This document shows positions 16,684 to 25,353 of a DNA stretch of 64,000 nt, one piece after another. This DNA comes from Chroococcidiopsis thermalis PCC 7203. Its GTDB lineage: Bacteria; Cyanobacteriota; Cyanobacteriia; Cyanobacteriales; Chroococcidiopsidaceae. The notes beneath the pieces are model-generated. The model was not told where the DNA came from, made no database searches, and saw only the letters and a program-made list of their open reading frames with translations. Where the stretch lies: assembly GCF_000317125.1 (NCBI RefSeq), contig NC_019695.1, forward strand, positions 5,444,336 through 5,508,335, given 5' to 3'. Positions within the stretch are counted from its first letter, which is position 1; every line of letters starts with the position of its first letter. Made by a program: the position numbers and the translations under genes.

Positions 16684-17940
16684 ATGACAAAACTAGCTTA
16701 CCTCGAATGTCCTACTGGCATTGCTGGTGATATGTGCTTAGGAGCGCTGGTAGATGCTGGCGTGCCGCTAGAATACTTACAAGAACAGCTTAAGGGTTTA
16801 GGAATCGAACGAGAATACCAACTAAGGGTTGAATCCGTTCACCGTAATGGGCAGTTAGCAACAAAATTTCATGTCGATTTACTAGGTAACGAGCATCACC
16901 ACCACAACCATCATACCCATCATCACGGTCGTCATTTGCCCGAGATTGAAGATTTAATCCTCAAAGCTAATTTACCGATTCGTGCTGAAGCTTGGAGTTT
17001 AGCTGTTTTTCGTCAGCTAGCTGTTGCGGAAGGAGCAGTGCATGGTATTGCGCCAGAGAAAGTCCACTTTCACGAAGTTGGTGCGGTGGATGCCATTGTA
17101 GATATTGTCGGTACTTGCTTGGGTTTAGATTGGTTGGGGATAGATAAAATTTACTGTTCTGCCTTACCCACGGGAGGCGGTACAATTAAAGCTGCCCACG
17201 GACTAATGGCGGTTCCCGTACCAGCGGTGTTGAAATTGTGGGAGATGCGCAATTGCCCGGTTTATAGCAATGGTATCCAAAAGGAATTAGTTACGCCTAC
17301 GGGAGCCGCGATCGCCACCACTTTAGCTACAGATTTTGGCTCTCCACCCACCATGACGATACAGCGGATCGGACAGGGTGCGGGTTCCATTAATCTACCG
17401 ATTCCTAATATTCTGCGCTTGTGGCTGGGTGTGGAGACGTTGCATGATGCGCCCCTACAAGGATCGAATACTAGCCCCTTTCTAGAGGCGATCGCGGTAC
17501 TGGAAACCCAGATCGACGATCTTAACCCCCAGGCGATCGGCTACGTCTTGGAGGCGCTGCTAGCGGCTGGAGCGTTGGATGTTTTTACGCAGTCAATTGG
17601 GATGAAAAAATCTCGCCCTGGCATTTTGCTCACTGTAATTTGCTACCCTGACAAGGTGACCGATCTTGAGGCGATCGTCTTTCGAGAAACTACAACTTTA
17701 GGTATTCGCCACTATACTCAACAACGGCTGGCTTTACAGCGCGAAATCCAATCTGTAACAACCGACCACGGTACGGTGCGAGTTAAAATTGCTTGGACTG
17801 GTACAGCCACAGAGCGTCAAATTACTAACGTCCAGCCAGAATACGAAGATTGCTGGCAAATTGCTCGACGGCACGATCTCCCTTGGCGAGAAGTTCATCG
17901 ATTAGCGCTGCAAGCTTGGTACGAACAGAATTCGGAATGA
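16684..17940 (+). CDS. larC: Nickel-pincer cofactor biosynthesis protein LarC
   Basis: LarC inserts nickel into the pyridinium-thiocarboxylate precursor of the nickel-pincer cofactor of lactate racemase and related enzymes. The 418-residue protein has the family start YLECPTGIAGDMCLGAL, a histidine-rich stretch at about residues 75-90 (HHHHNHHTHHHGRH) fit for nickel binding, and the GAVDAIVDIVGT motif near 140. No larA, larB or larE lies in the window. Many cyanobacteria carry larC, and its client enzyme is often elsewhere or unknown. The start ATG is preceded by repeat DNA without a clear ribosome site. Confidence 0.9.
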   Translation: MTKLAYLECPTGIAGDMCLGALVDAGVPLEYLQEQLKGLGIEREYQLRVESVHRNGQLATKFHVDLLGNEHHHHNHHTHHHGRHLPEIEDLILKANLPIRAEAWSLAVFRQLAVAEGAVHGIAPEKVHFHEVGAVDAIVDIVGTCLGLDWLGIDKIYCSALPTGGGTIKAAHGLMAVPVPAVLKLWEMRNCPVYSNGIQKELVTPTGAAIATTLATDFGSPPTMTIQRIGQGAGSINLPIPNILRLWLGVETLHDAPLQGSNTSPFLEAIAVLETQIDDLNPQAIGYVLEALLAAGALDVFTQSIGMKKSRPGILLTVICYPDKVTDLEAIVFRETTTLGIRHYTQQRLALQREIQSVTTDHGTVRVKIAWTGTATERQITNVQPEYEDCWQIARRHDLPWREVHRLALQAWYEQNSE

Positions 17941-17985
17941 AAATATTTCAGAAATTTGTGCTGAGCGAATTCAGCTAAACTTAAA

Positions 17986-18001
17986 CATACCATTTGGTAT
18001 G
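17986..18001 (+). promoter_or_regulatory. Palindromic operator upstream of the membrane protein/tetR pair
   Basis: CATACCA and TGGTATG form perfect 7-base arms around a TT centre. The site lies 37 bp before the first gene of a two-gene unit that encodes a TetR-type protein. A further GGTAT lies at 18001-18005. It is the best candidate operator for autoregulation. Confidence 0.65.
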
Positions 18002-18038
18002 GTATTGTATGAATATCTCAGCAAAGAAGGAGAATGTC

Positions 18039-18413
18039 ATGAACTGGTTTCTTTTTGCTGCTGCCGTTATCTCGCTAATTACTTTCCTCGCTCATCTTTT
18101 TTGGGGTGGACGTGAGGTGGTAATACCATTACTTGACGCCTCAGATCTCCAAGAAATACCCAAGCTGACAATGTACTACTGCTGGCACATTGTGACGATC
18201 GCGCTGTTATTTTTGACCTGTACGTATGCCTGGGCTGCACTGTTGCCAACTAATATTCCTTTAGCTCTAGCTGCAACCAGTATTCCAGCTGCTTGTGCGT
18301 TGCTTAATGTGGGATTAATAACTCTACGCAGGCTAAAACCGCTTGATTACCCGCAGTGGGTATTCTTCATCCCCATTACTCTACTGGGATTTTTAGGTTT
18401 GTTCTCAACATGA
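18039..18413 (+). CDS. Small four-helix membrane protein, co-transcribed with tetR
   Basis: The 124-residue protein has four hydrophobic helices (about 2-22, 47-68, 72-92 and 102-122) and no recognised motif. I chose ATG 18039 because AGAAGGAG lies 6 bases upstream; in-frame ATG 18009 has no ribosome site. Its TGA stop overlaps the next gene's ATG, so the two are translationally coupled. The local regulator probably controls it. Function unknown. Confidence 0.8.
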   Translation: MNWFLFAAAVISLITFLAHLFWGGREVVIPLLDASDLQEIPKLTMYYCWHIVTIALLFLTCTYAWAALLPTNIPLALAATSIPAACALLNVGLITLRRLKPLDYPQWVFFIPITLLGFLGLFST

Positions 18414-18988
18414 CCACGGCTGAACGATTGACCCGCAAAGACTGGCTCGATACTGGCTTGCAACTATTGGGTTCTGAGGGGGAAAAAGCTTTAACCATCG
18501 AACGCCTTTGTCAAGTGACCTGTCGGACAAAGGGTTCCTTTTACCACCACTTCAAGAATCACGGCGAATTTATTAACGCACTACTTGAGTATTGGCAGTC
18601 CGAATATACAAACCGAATTATCACAACCGTCGAGCAACTTGACAATCTGAGCGATCGCCGTCGAGAACTCGACCGTCTAGCAGCAGGAATAGACAGACAT
18701 ATTGAGCGAGCAATTAGAAATTGGTCGGGAGTCAATCGACGAGTGCAACTCGTCCTCAAGCAGGTTGACGAGCAGAGAATCCAATACTTAGTCGGCTTAA
18801 TTAGTGAGATGGGACAAATTGACGAAAAAATTGCACTTGAACTTGCGATTGTTGAGTATTCTACTTTTGTCGGACTTCAGCAATTATTTCCAAATGCCGA
18901 TTCTCACTGGCTAGAACAAATTTTTAATCGTTTCAACCAAATGGCTTCTGCTTACTGTGTGGCTCTTCATAGAAAAGAACTTGAGTAA
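18410..18988 (+). CDS. TetR/AcrR-family transcriptional regulator
   Basis: The 192-residue protein has the TetR DNA-binding domain at residues 8-55, with the recognition helix in CRTKGSFYHHFKNHGEF (about 36-52). The C-terminal helical ligand domain is divergent (about 70-190). ATG 18410 overlaps the stop of the membrane-protein gene by 4 bases (ATGA). The palindrome CATACCA-TT-TGGTATG before the pair is its likely target. The ligand is unknown. Confidence 0.93.
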   Translation: MTTAERLTRKDWLDTGLQLLGSEGEKALTIERLCQVTCRTKGSFYHHFKNHGEFINALLEYWQSEYTNRIITTVEQLDNLSDRRRELDRLAAGIDRHIERAIRNWSGVNRRVQLVLKQVDEQRIQYLVGLISEMGQIDEKIALELAIVEYSTFVGLQQLFPNADSHWLEQIFNRFNQMASAYCVALHRKELE

Positions 18989-19018
18989 ATTAGTCAAGTC
19001 ACTGAGTTTGTTTTTAGC

Positions 19019-19046
19019 AAAAAATAGGGTGAGCATAGACTCACCC
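19019..19046 (-). terminator. Rho-independent terminator of the lipoprotein gene
   Basis: On the minus strand, a perfect 7-bp stem GGGTGAG/CTCACCC with a 6-base loop is followed by TATTTTTT. It lies 27 bp after the stop of the gene at 19073 and between convergent genes. Confidence 0.8.
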
Positions 19047-19072
19047 TCAGCAACAGAACTTATTCAAGAAAA

Positions 19073-19801
19073 TTAGTCAACTGCATCTCTAGCAGCTTGT
19101 CCGGCGCGGTCCAAGCTACGTTGAGTGTTTTGAGCTGCCTCGTCAGCTTTGCGTTGAGCGCTCTTGCCTAAATCTCTAGCTGTATCTTTGGCATCTTCAG
19201 CAGCACGGCTGACATTTCTGTCTGCTCCTCGTAGGGCATCAGAGGTGTTGTCTTTGATATTTTCCGTACCGCGCTTCGCGCCTTTGGCTAGGTCTTCAGC
19301 AGTACCTTTGATCTTGTCTTGGAGACTCTCGGTATTTCGGTTAACATTCTTACCGAAATCTTCTGCGTTCTCACCTTTTTTACCTAGAATTCGCTTAGTG
19401 TTTTCGCCAACATCACTTGTTTGGTCGATGACGTTGCGCTCGGCATTTTCGATTAAGGCATTAGCCTTTTTGTTAGCTGCCTTCTCTAAATCTCTGGCTC
19501 TGGGATCGACATCGCTAAATTCATTCATTGTCGGTCCTCCCTCAAACTTATTCACCACGCCGGAATCGGGAGAAGTTGCCGTACCACCTGGAACTTCTGG
19601 TCTAGGATTCTCCTGTCCTGGGACGGCTAATTTCCCAGCAGGGACATTCTGTCTTCTTCCAGTCACAACTCCTGCATCAGGACTCTTTGCTTGTACAGCA
19701 CTAGAGCAAGCAGTGCTAACGAAGAGTAAAATTCCTGCCATACAGGTGACTAAAATTCGTCCCAGATGGACTTTTTTCACAGCAGTTACGATCCTGTTCA
19801 T
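19073..19801 (-). CDS. LEA-like lipoprotein with charged amphipathic repeats
   Basis: The 242-residue protein has a lipoprotein signal with lipobox VSTAC (about Cys-32). A Pro/Gly-rich linker follows (about 35-90). From 100 to 240 there is a long run of Ala/Lys/Asp/Glu-rich helix with loosely 11-residue periodicity (AEDLAKGAKRGTENIKDN, AEDAKDTARDLGKSAQRK). That composition resembles group-3 LEA or apolipoprotein-type proteins, which form amphipathic helices on drying or on membranes. It is probably anchored on the periplasmic face. A paralogous gene with the same N-terminal pattern follows at 19895. A desiccation or envelope-protection role is inference. Confidence 0.8.
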   Translation of the reverse strand: MNRIVTAVKKVHLGRILVTCMAGILLFVSTACSSAVQAKSPDAGVVTGRRQNVPAGKLAVPGQENPRPEVPGGTATSPDSGVVNKFEGGPTMNEFSDVDPRARDLEKAANKKANALIENAERNVIDQTSDVGENTKRILGKKGENAEDFGKNVNRNTESLQDKIKGTAEDLAKGAKRGTENIKDNTSDALRGADRNVSRAAEDAKDTARDLGKSAQRKADEAAQNTQRSLDRAGQAARDAVD

Positions 19802-19894
19802 GTTAATACTCCCTTTAATTGGATAGAGTTATTTGTGAGAGCAAGATGTTTTTTGTTCTTGTTTCGCCACACAATTTTGCTACTCGATTGAAAC

Positions 19895-20461
19895 CTATTG
19901 ACCTAAAGCAGGATTGCTTTGAGCTTCTGGTCTTCTGCTACCTTCTGCTGCTTTTTCTTGAGTAAACTCCGATGCCTCTCTAAAAGCTTCTTGCACCTTT
20001 TCTAAACGGTTACCGAGCCGCTCTCCTAAATCTTCATTTCTTTGGTTCAACCCGCCTGCTTCGGGTTGTTTAAAGTCTTTCGCTGTTTTGATTGGTAATT
20101 CAGTTTCTTTTGCTGCTCTACCGGCTGGGGTTTCTGCTCCAGGGTAAAGAAGTCCTTCGCTGTTAGCTGCTACAAGCAGAGAATATCCATCTAAACTAGC
20201 GCGATTGGTTGGCGATTTATCGGGTGTCTCTTTAACTGTGGGATCGGTAGTATATTTATCTACGTTGTTGTAGTTAACCCCAGGATTTTTGTGAGGATTG
20301 TTATTGCCACCCGCTTGTACAGCAGGGTTATTAGGATTTGCACCTTGGGCTGTCGTTGCATTGCTACAAGCTGCGCTGAAGATCAGTAATACGCTGACTA
20401 GGCATACTGTCAGCACTTGGCGCAATCTTAGTTTTTTGAACAAAGTAGTTAACTTTTGCAT
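19895..20461 (-). CDS. Paralogous lipoprotein with disordered Asn/Pro-rich region
   Basis: The 188-residue protein shares the N-terminus of its neighbour (basic residues, LRQVLTVCLVSVLLIFSAAC lipobox, Cys near 33). An Asn/Gly-rich disordered part follows at 38-75 (NPNNPAVQAGGNNNPHKNPG). A short charged helix lies at about 140-175 (NEDLGERLGNRLEKVQEAFREA). No known catalytic domain is visible. A ribosome site (GGAGG) precedes the ATG. The two genes lie 93 bp apart in the same direction and may form one unit ending at the 19019 terminator. Function unknown. Confidence 0.78.
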   Translation of the reverse strand: MQKLTTLFKKLRLRQVLTVCLVSVLLIFSAACSNATTAQGANPNNPAVQAGGNNNPHKNPGVNYNNVDKYTTDPTVKETPDKSPTNRASLDGYSLLVAANSEGLLYPGAETPAGRAAKETELPIKTAKDFKQPEAGGLNQRNEDLGERLGNRLEKVQEAFREASEFTQEKAAEGSRRPEAQSNPALGQ

Positions 20462-20753
20462 AAAACCCTCCTATTTACTGAACCAGTCCGCCAAATGCCC
20501 TTGGTCTAAGTGCTGCAATAAACACTAGTACTGTTAATCTCAGCCGCGTGCTAAATTTCATGCTTTCAATTAGACTTACTTATATGTGTGTCAAGAGCAT
20601 TTTGGCGTTATTGTATAAAGTGGCTCGAATTTGACCAACGATTGCTAATCTTAGGCATTTACGAACGATCGCTACCTCTAGCAAAGGGTGCATTTTGCAA
20701 TCGCTATAGTTCAATTTGTTTCTAACTCAAGAGAGATTCACATTGGAAACTGA

Positions 20754-21695
20754 ATGCAGCACATTTTGTCACGCCTGAAACCTTACTTGCGCTGGATAAT
20801 ACTAGGCGGGACTTTATTTTTCTTAATAACAGCTTTCAAAAACAATTGGCAAGAAGTAGCAGCAATTCGGATTGCTACTTTAGGATGGCTAACTTTAGCG
20901 ATCGCTTTATGCGTGACTCTACTTGCCCATATCTGGTCTGGATGGGTCTGGACTTGGATATTAGAGGAATTCAACCAGACCGTCAATATTCCTCAATTCG
21001 TACGAGTGTATTTGCAAACAAATATTGCTAAATATTTACCAGGGAATGTCTGGCATTACTACGGTCGAATTTCTGCGGCAAAAACTGCTGGTATTCCTAC
21101 CAGCATAGCAGCTTTAAGCGTATTGTTAGAACCTCTATTAATGGCGGCTGCCGCAATCCTGTTGGCTTTGCTAGGAATCCAATCGGCGATCGCTCTAACT
21201 CAAAGTTATATCCAATTGTTACTATTTTTTGTTTTGGCTGGGGTATTGTTAGCAATTCACCCTCATTTGCTAAACTTGGCGATGCGGCTGCTCAGTCGAA
21301 TGAAATTTCAATCGACTACTACAAATACAAGCGATCGCGTTCTCTGTCAAATTAAACGCTATCCTTGGCGACCTTTATTGGGAGAATTGGGTTTCGTGGG
21401 ATTGCGAGGAACGGGTTTTTTACTAACTTTACTAGCTATAATTCCGCTGTCAATAGAGCGTATTCCTTTATTATTTGCTGCTTTTAGTTTAGCTTGGGTA
21501 CTGGGATTAGTAATTCCTGGTGCGCCTGGAGGTTTAGGAGTCTTTGAAGTCACGGCGATCGCTTTATTGCAACACAGCTTTTCTACGGGTGCAGTCATTA
21601 GCGCGATCGCTTTATATCGCTTTATTAGTATTACTGCTGAAGCTGCTGGCGCGGGATTAGCTTGGTTAAATGAGAGATTGATCGTCGGTAATTGA
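20754..21695 (+). CDS. YbhN/UPF0104-family integral membrane protein (LPG-synthase-type TM domain)
   Basis: The 313-residue protein has about eight membrane helices. Conserved features of the lysylphosphatidylglycerol synthase transmembrane domain are LQTNIAKYLPGNVWHYYGR near residue 85 and IPGAPGGLGVFE near residue 255. The family includes the flippase half of MprF and stand-alone proteins thought to move lipid-linked substrates. The soluble synthase domain is absent. No glycosyltransferase adjoins it, so its substrate cannot be inferred. Confidence 0.88.
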   Translation: MQHILSRLKPYLRWIILGGTLFFLITAFKNNWQEVAAIRIATLGWLTLAIALCVTLLAHIWSGWVWTWILEEFNQTVNIPQFVRVYLQTNIAKYLPGNVWHYYGRISAAKTAGIPTSIAALSVLLEPLLMAAAAILLALLGIQSAIALTQSYIQLLLFFVLAGVLLAIHPHLLNLAMRLLSRMKFQSTTTNTSDRVLCQIKRYPWRPLLGELGFVGLRGTGFLLTLLAIIPLSIERIPLLFAAFSLAWVLGLVIPGAPGGLGVFEVTAIALLQHSFSTGAVISAIALYRFISITAEAAGAGLAWLNERLIVGN

Positions 21696-21829
21696 TGGTT
21701 GGTGGTTGGTTACCTGCAAATCATCAATGATGAATGACAGATAGTAGCAATTTTCAATCATTGGCGAATAATAGATATTTTTATAACTATGTGAATATTT
21801 GTTCGCCCTACAAATATCGATAAAAATCA

Positions 21830-21846
21830 GGTGAGCATTGCTCACC
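21830..21846. terminator. Palindrome between convergent genes
   Basis: GGTGAGCA and TGCTCACC are perfect 8-base arms around one T. The site lies between two convergent genes and could act as a bidirectional terminator, although no T-tract follows on either strand. It resembles the GTGGGCA-type palindromes elsewhere in the window. Confidence 0.5.
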
Positions 21847-21876
21847 ATACAAATGTTCTACAAATTTAATAAGATA

Positions 21877-23112
21877 TCATTTAACTGATATTGTCATATT
21901 GTCTGCATAAATTGCAAAGATAATCGTGAAAATTTCAATAAAATTAGTCATCCAAACGCAACTTTCTGGAGACTTTTCATGATACATAATTAAGTCGGCA
22001 ACACAAGCTTCTAAACGTATTCGTGCGGGTTGACAAATTAAGACAATCTTCAATAAGAGTATGACAACCGTGAGCGGATTACCTTGCGATATTAATGATT
22101 CTAGTAGTGGTGAAGGCTGTTTTCGCTTATCTGTTGTTAAATAGTCTATCAGTTTATTGCATGTTTTCAGCAACATTGTATCGGTTAGTAGCTGATCGTG
22201 CCAGGTTTCATATAACGAATCTAATTTATGCCATAAATTGAGTTTTAAGGTATCAGAAAACTCCTGACTTTCTCCATAGCAGAGTAGATAGTCTTTTAAA
22301 CTTTGCTTAAACTTTTTGTAGTTCTGTCCTTGAGTTGTTTTGCTAAATACGTTAGCCATGTTTGCATAGCTGTAAGTATCGCGTTTAGCTACAATAAGCT
22401 TAATGACTCGGAGAATTTCATCTCCTACATCTGTCGGATTTTGAATTTGGCTGTCGATTCCAGCAGATTCAAATCGTGCCATATACATCGCCAAGTCAAA
22501 CTTAAATCTACACCGTAGTTGTAATGCTCGATTTCTAGCTGCTTCTCGTTGTTCGATTGGGTTTCTTAAGTCGTTGTATTGAGTTGAGAGCAAGATTGGT
22601 GCATAGCGAGAATTCCAACGAGCGTGTTCTTGAAATTTAGCCTGAGCATACAATTCTAATTTTTGATAATCGTCGCTTTTAGCAAAAGCTTGCATCCAAC
22701 CTCTTAAGCGATCGACCATTGGCGAAAGAGACTTTCGCTTAGTAATCGGATCGTTTAAAATTTCCAGTAGCTGTTGGATGTATTTAAATTTTCTTTTAGA
22801 AACCCAGTTATTGACGAGAATATAACACGACCGTTTGAGCGTATAATGAAATTCTTGGCGATCGTTGGCAAATACAATTTCATATATAGAGCGGATGACA
22901 TTGGAGTTAATTGGGTCATCATCTTGAATAAATAAATGTCTGAATTCCTTCAAAACATTTTCAGGCGACCACTGCTTAATAATATCTAACAAGTAAGCAT
23001 ATATAGTTTCCTGTGCTTCTTCAAAGTTGCTTGTTTGCCGCGAGGTAAGATTGCTTGCAGTTTGTGCTTCGCTGGACGAACCAGTAGCATCGAAGATAGT
23101 AGGCTTAACCAT
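21877..23112 (-). CDS. Helical cytoplasmic protein of unknown function
   Basis: I do not recognise this 411-residue protein. It is mostly alpha-helical, with no signal peptide or clear membrane span, and has many Tyr, Gln and Arg residues (FKYIQQLLEILNDPITKRKS, KDYLLCYGESQEFSDTLK). The spacing of its helices suggests a helical-repeat scaffold. I chose ATG 23112 because AAAGG lies 6 bases upstream; in-frame ATG 23127 has no ribosome site. Its upstream region contains the tRNA-Leu gene on the same strand. The last 30 residues are hydrophobic (FIEIFTIIFAIYADNM) and could dock to a membrane. Confidence 0.7.
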   Translation of the reverse strand: MVKPTIFDATGSSSEAQTASNLTSRQTSNFEEAQETIYAYLLDIIKQWSPENVLKEFRHLFIQDDDPINSNVIRSIYEIVFANDRQEFHYTLKRSCYILVNNWVSKRKFKYIQQLLEILNDPITKRKSLSPMVDRLRGWMQAFAKSDDYQKLELYAQAKFQEHARWNSRYAPILLSTQYNDLRNPIEQREAARNRALQLRCRFKFDLAMYMARFESAGIDSQIQNPTDVGDEILRVIKLIVAKRDTYSYANMANVFSKTTQGQNYKKFKQSLKDYLLCYGESQEFSDTLKLNLWHKLDSLYETWHDQLLTDTMLLKTCNKLIDYLTTDKRKQPSPLLESLISQGNPLTVVILLLKIVLICQPARIRLEACVADLIMYHEKSPESCVWMTNFIEIFTIIFAIYADNMTISVK

Positions 23113-23387
23113 ACAATGCCTTTCCATGTAGGAAGCGATTTTGTTCGCGCTCGAATTAGGTGTTATATAGTATGAACTATAGTTTAAAAAGTTTTAGTAC
23201 AGTAGAGTATTTCTGTGCAATTTTATCGTAAACATGTGGTAAACAAACATCCGTAAAATTACGGGTAGAGGGGTTCGAGAAAGGAAGATTTCTGAGTAAT
23301 ATTGCGGGATAGTTTATAGCTATTTCAATGGAAAAGTTGGCAGACAATTGCAATCGGAGCAAACACGTAAACACGTAATTAAAGCAC

Positions 23388-23416
23388 AAAAACCTACGCT
23401 GTTAGCGTAGGTTTTT
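23388..23416 (-). terminator. Terminator after tRNA-Leu
   Basis: A perfect stem AAAAACCTACGCT/AGCGTAGGTTTTT with a 3-base loop. Read on the minus strand it starts 12 bases after the tRNA 3' end and finishes in a T-run. The symmetric A and T tracts make it usable on both strands. The rest of the gap 23113-23387 holds no gene. Confidence 0.88.
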
Positions 23417-23427
23417 AAAGTATCTTA

Positions 23428-23512
23428 TGGGGGCGGAGGGACTTGAACCCTCACGACCGTTTAAGGTCAACGGATTTTAAGTCCGTAGCGTCTGCCATTC
23501 CGCCACGCCCCC
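23428..23512 (-). tRNA. trnL-UAA: tRNA-Leu(UAA), without a group I intron
   Basis: The 85-nt class II cloverleaf has a perfect 7-bp acceptor stem (GGGGGCG/CGCCCCC) with A73. The D arm is GCGGAATGGCAGACGC, the anticodon loop CTTAAAA has anticodon UAA at 23477-23479, the long variable arm is closed by GACC/GGTC, and the T arm is GAGGGTTCAAGTCCCTC. Many cyanobacteria interrupt this gene with a group I intron in the anticodon loop; here the loop is uninterrupted. CCA is not encoded. Confidence 0.97.
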
Positions 23513-23609
23513 TTAGCTATCAGTGTGAGTTTTGACAGGGTTGTCTACCCCGCTTTACTATTCCAGCACTAAAGGGGAATTTATGCAACTAAAAAAAGAA
23601 AGTAGGTGT

Positions 23610-23752
23610 GGAGATAAGGGAGAGGGGGGAGACAAGGGAGATAAGGGAGATAAGGGAGAGGGGGGAGACAAGGGAGAGGGGGAGACAAGGGAGAGGGGGG
23701 AGACAAGGGAGATAAGGGAGAGGGGGGAGACAAGGGAGACAAGGGAAAATTC
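23610..23752 (+). repeat. 9-base tandem repeat array (GGAGACAAG/GGAGATAAG/GGAGAGGGG)
   Basis: About 15 units of 9 bases, with one 8-base unit. It fills most of the 400-bp gap between tRNA-Leu and ndhL. The same array occurs at 51704-51813 and, translated as GDK/GEG codons, inside cbiD at 60045-60125. Open frames across it on both strands are repeat artefacts. The remainder of 23513-23914 holds no gene. Confidence 0.95.
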
Positions 23753-23914
23753 GTAAGTCGGAACAACTTACCACCTGCCACTCACCTCACCGATCGCTGA
23801 TAACTGATAACTGAAGAGCGGTACAATATCTAAAAACAGGGAATACACCTTAGTTAACAAAGAACTCGCCTTAGGCGATCGCTCGTTCATTTATACCTAC
23901 TTGGGAAAAAATTT

Positions 23915-24127
23915 ATGATGGTAGCCCTACTGTACTTAGCTTTGGCAGGAGCATACTTGCTTGTCGTCCCAATTGCACTACTGCTCTACTTAAATCTCAG
24001 GTGGTATACGGCTACTTCCTTCGAGCGCGGTTTTATGTACTTTATGGTATTCTTTTTCTTCCCAGGTTTATTGGTTTTATCGCCCTTCCTCAACTTTCGA
24101 CCCAAGCGCCGCCAAATTCAGACATAG
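23915..24127 (+). CDS. ndhL: NAD(P)H-quinone oxidoreductase subunit L
   Basis: NdhL is a small membrane subunit of the cyanobacterial and chloroplast NDH-1 complex in thylakoid cyclic electron flow, respiration and CO2 uptake. The 70-residue protein has two membrane helices (about 5-27 and 40-58) joined by the conserved [17 protein letters not shown] loop. Two ATG codons follow one another at 23915 and 23918; either may be the start. The order ndhL-DUF3007-trpA is, from what I know, recurrent in cyanobacteria and supports the call. Confidence 0.95.
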   Translation: MMVALLYLALAGAYLLVVPIALLLYLNLRWYTATSFERGFMYFMVFFFFPGLLVLSPFLNFRPKRRQIQT

Positions 24128-24163
24128 GTAAAGAATTACATAGGAGTGGTTGACACAGTTGCA

Positions 24164-24475
24164 ATGCGACGAATTGACGCGATAGGAGTGACTCTAGGAG
24201 TCTTTGCTGCTGGAGGCTTAGCATACGTTGCTTTAAAAGTTGCTGGCTTAGATAATCTAGAAGCTGGGATCTGGAGCCAGCTATTATTAGTAGGTGGTTT
24301 GATTGGATGGCTGCTAAGCTATATCTTTCGCGTGATGGGGAAGAAGATGACCTATCACCAGCAGCGAAGTGCCTATGAAGAAGCTTTCTGGCAAAAAAAG
24401 TTAGACGAACTCTCACCGGAAGAACTGGAAAAGCTGCAAGCCGAACTGGAAAAAGAAGAAAAGATTAATTCGTAA
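24164..24475 (+). CDS. DUF3007-family membrane protein
   Basis: The 103-residue protein has two membrane helices (about 6-26 and 38-58) and a charged C-terminal helix (SPEELEKLQAELEKEEK). It matches DUF3007, a family of cyanobacteria and plastid-bearing organisms, and sits between ndhL and trpA as elsewhere. I prefer ATG 24164 (MRRIDAIGV); a GTG at 24146 would add six residues. A link with NDH-1 assembly is suggested only by position. Confidence 0.85.
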   Translation: MRRIDAIGVTLGVFAAGGLAYVALKVAGLDNLEAGIWSQLLLVGGLIGWLLSYIFRVMGKKMTYHQQRSAYEEAFWQKKLDELSPEELEKLQAELEKEEKINS

Positions 24476-24485
24476 CCCCTAATTT

Positions 24486-25286
24486 ATGACTGCTATTTCC
24501 GAGTGTTTTAAGTCTTTGCGCGATCGCCATGAGTGTGCCTTGATCCCATTTATTACAGCAGGCGATCCTGACTTAGCAACGACCGCTGAGGCACTACGGG
24601 TTTTGGATGCGGCTGGTGCAGATATTATCGAATTGGGCGTTCCTTACTCCGATCCACTGGCTGATGGACCGACGATCCAAGCAGCAGCTACCCGCGCTTT
24701 GCAACGGGGAACAAAGTTAGAGCAAGTCTTGGAGATAGTCGCGGCTGTCAAGTCAGATTTGCGATCGCCAATTGTTTTATTTACTTACTACAACCCGATT
24801 TTATACCGAGGGATCGAGCCGTTCTTTCAACAGATCTCTCAAGCCGGGGTCGCAGGGTTAGTCATACCAGATCTGCCTCTAGAAGAGGCGGAATACGTCT
24901 TGCAGGTGGCAACCCAATATGGGGTAGAAGTTATACTACTAGTGGCTCCTACCAGCTCGCCAGAACGAATTGAGGCGATCGCACGGCATTCCCAAGGATT
25001 TATTTATTTAGTGAGCGTGACTGGCGTAACTGGGATCAGAACTGGATTAGAAGCACGAGCGCAGGACTTGTTACAACAAATTCGGCAGATGAGCGATAAG
25101 CCAATCGGAATTGGCTTCGGCATTTCTCAGCCAGAACACGCAGCACAAGTAAAACAGTGGGGTGCAGATGCAGTCATTGTGGGTAGTGCCGTAGTGAAGC
25201 GTCTAGCTGAAGGGACACCAGAGCAAGGACTCGCTGCGATCGCCGAATTTTGCCGCAGTCTCAAAGCTGTTATTGCCAACAAATAA
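24486..25286 (+). CDS. trpA: Tryptophan synthase alpha subunit
   Basis: TrpA cleaves indole-3-glycerol phosphate to indole, which passes to the TrpB subunit. The 266-residue protein has the usual length. The catalytic Glu is in [17 protein letters not shown] (about residue 49) and the catalytic Asp in [10 protein letters not shown] (about residue 60 of the family numbering). The phosphate-binding GIGFGIS lies near 213. It starts 10 bp after the DUF3007 gene, so the three genes likely form an operon. Other trp genes are not in the window. Confidence 0.98.
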   Translation: MTAISECFKSLRDRHECALIPFITAGDPDLATTAEALRVLDAAGADIIELGVPYSDPLADGPTIQAAATRALQRGTKLEQVLEIVAAVKSDLRSPIVLFTYYNPILYRGIEPFFQQISQAGVAGLVIPDLPLEEAEYVLQVATQYGVEVILLVAPTSSPERIEAIARHSQGFIYLVSVTGVTGIRTGLEARAQDLLQQIRQMSDKPIGIGFGISQPEHAAQVKQWGADAVIVGSAVVKRLAEGTPEQGLAAIAEFCRSLKAVIANK

Positions 25287-25353
25287 TTTTGCCACCTGCT
25301 CCCTACTCCCTGCTCCCTTACCCCTGATAACTAATAACTGATAAAGAACGAAG

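Noticed and set aside
19164-19826. 220-codon plus-strand frame opposite the LEA-like lipoprotein
   Set aside because: It is a shadow of the Ala/Lys/Asp-rich minus-strand gene, which has a clear signal peptide and lipobox.
23532-23781. Open frames on both strands across the 9-base repeat
   Set aside because: They are only translations of GGAGACAAG/GGAGATAAG units, with no conserved flank; the array is intergenic here.
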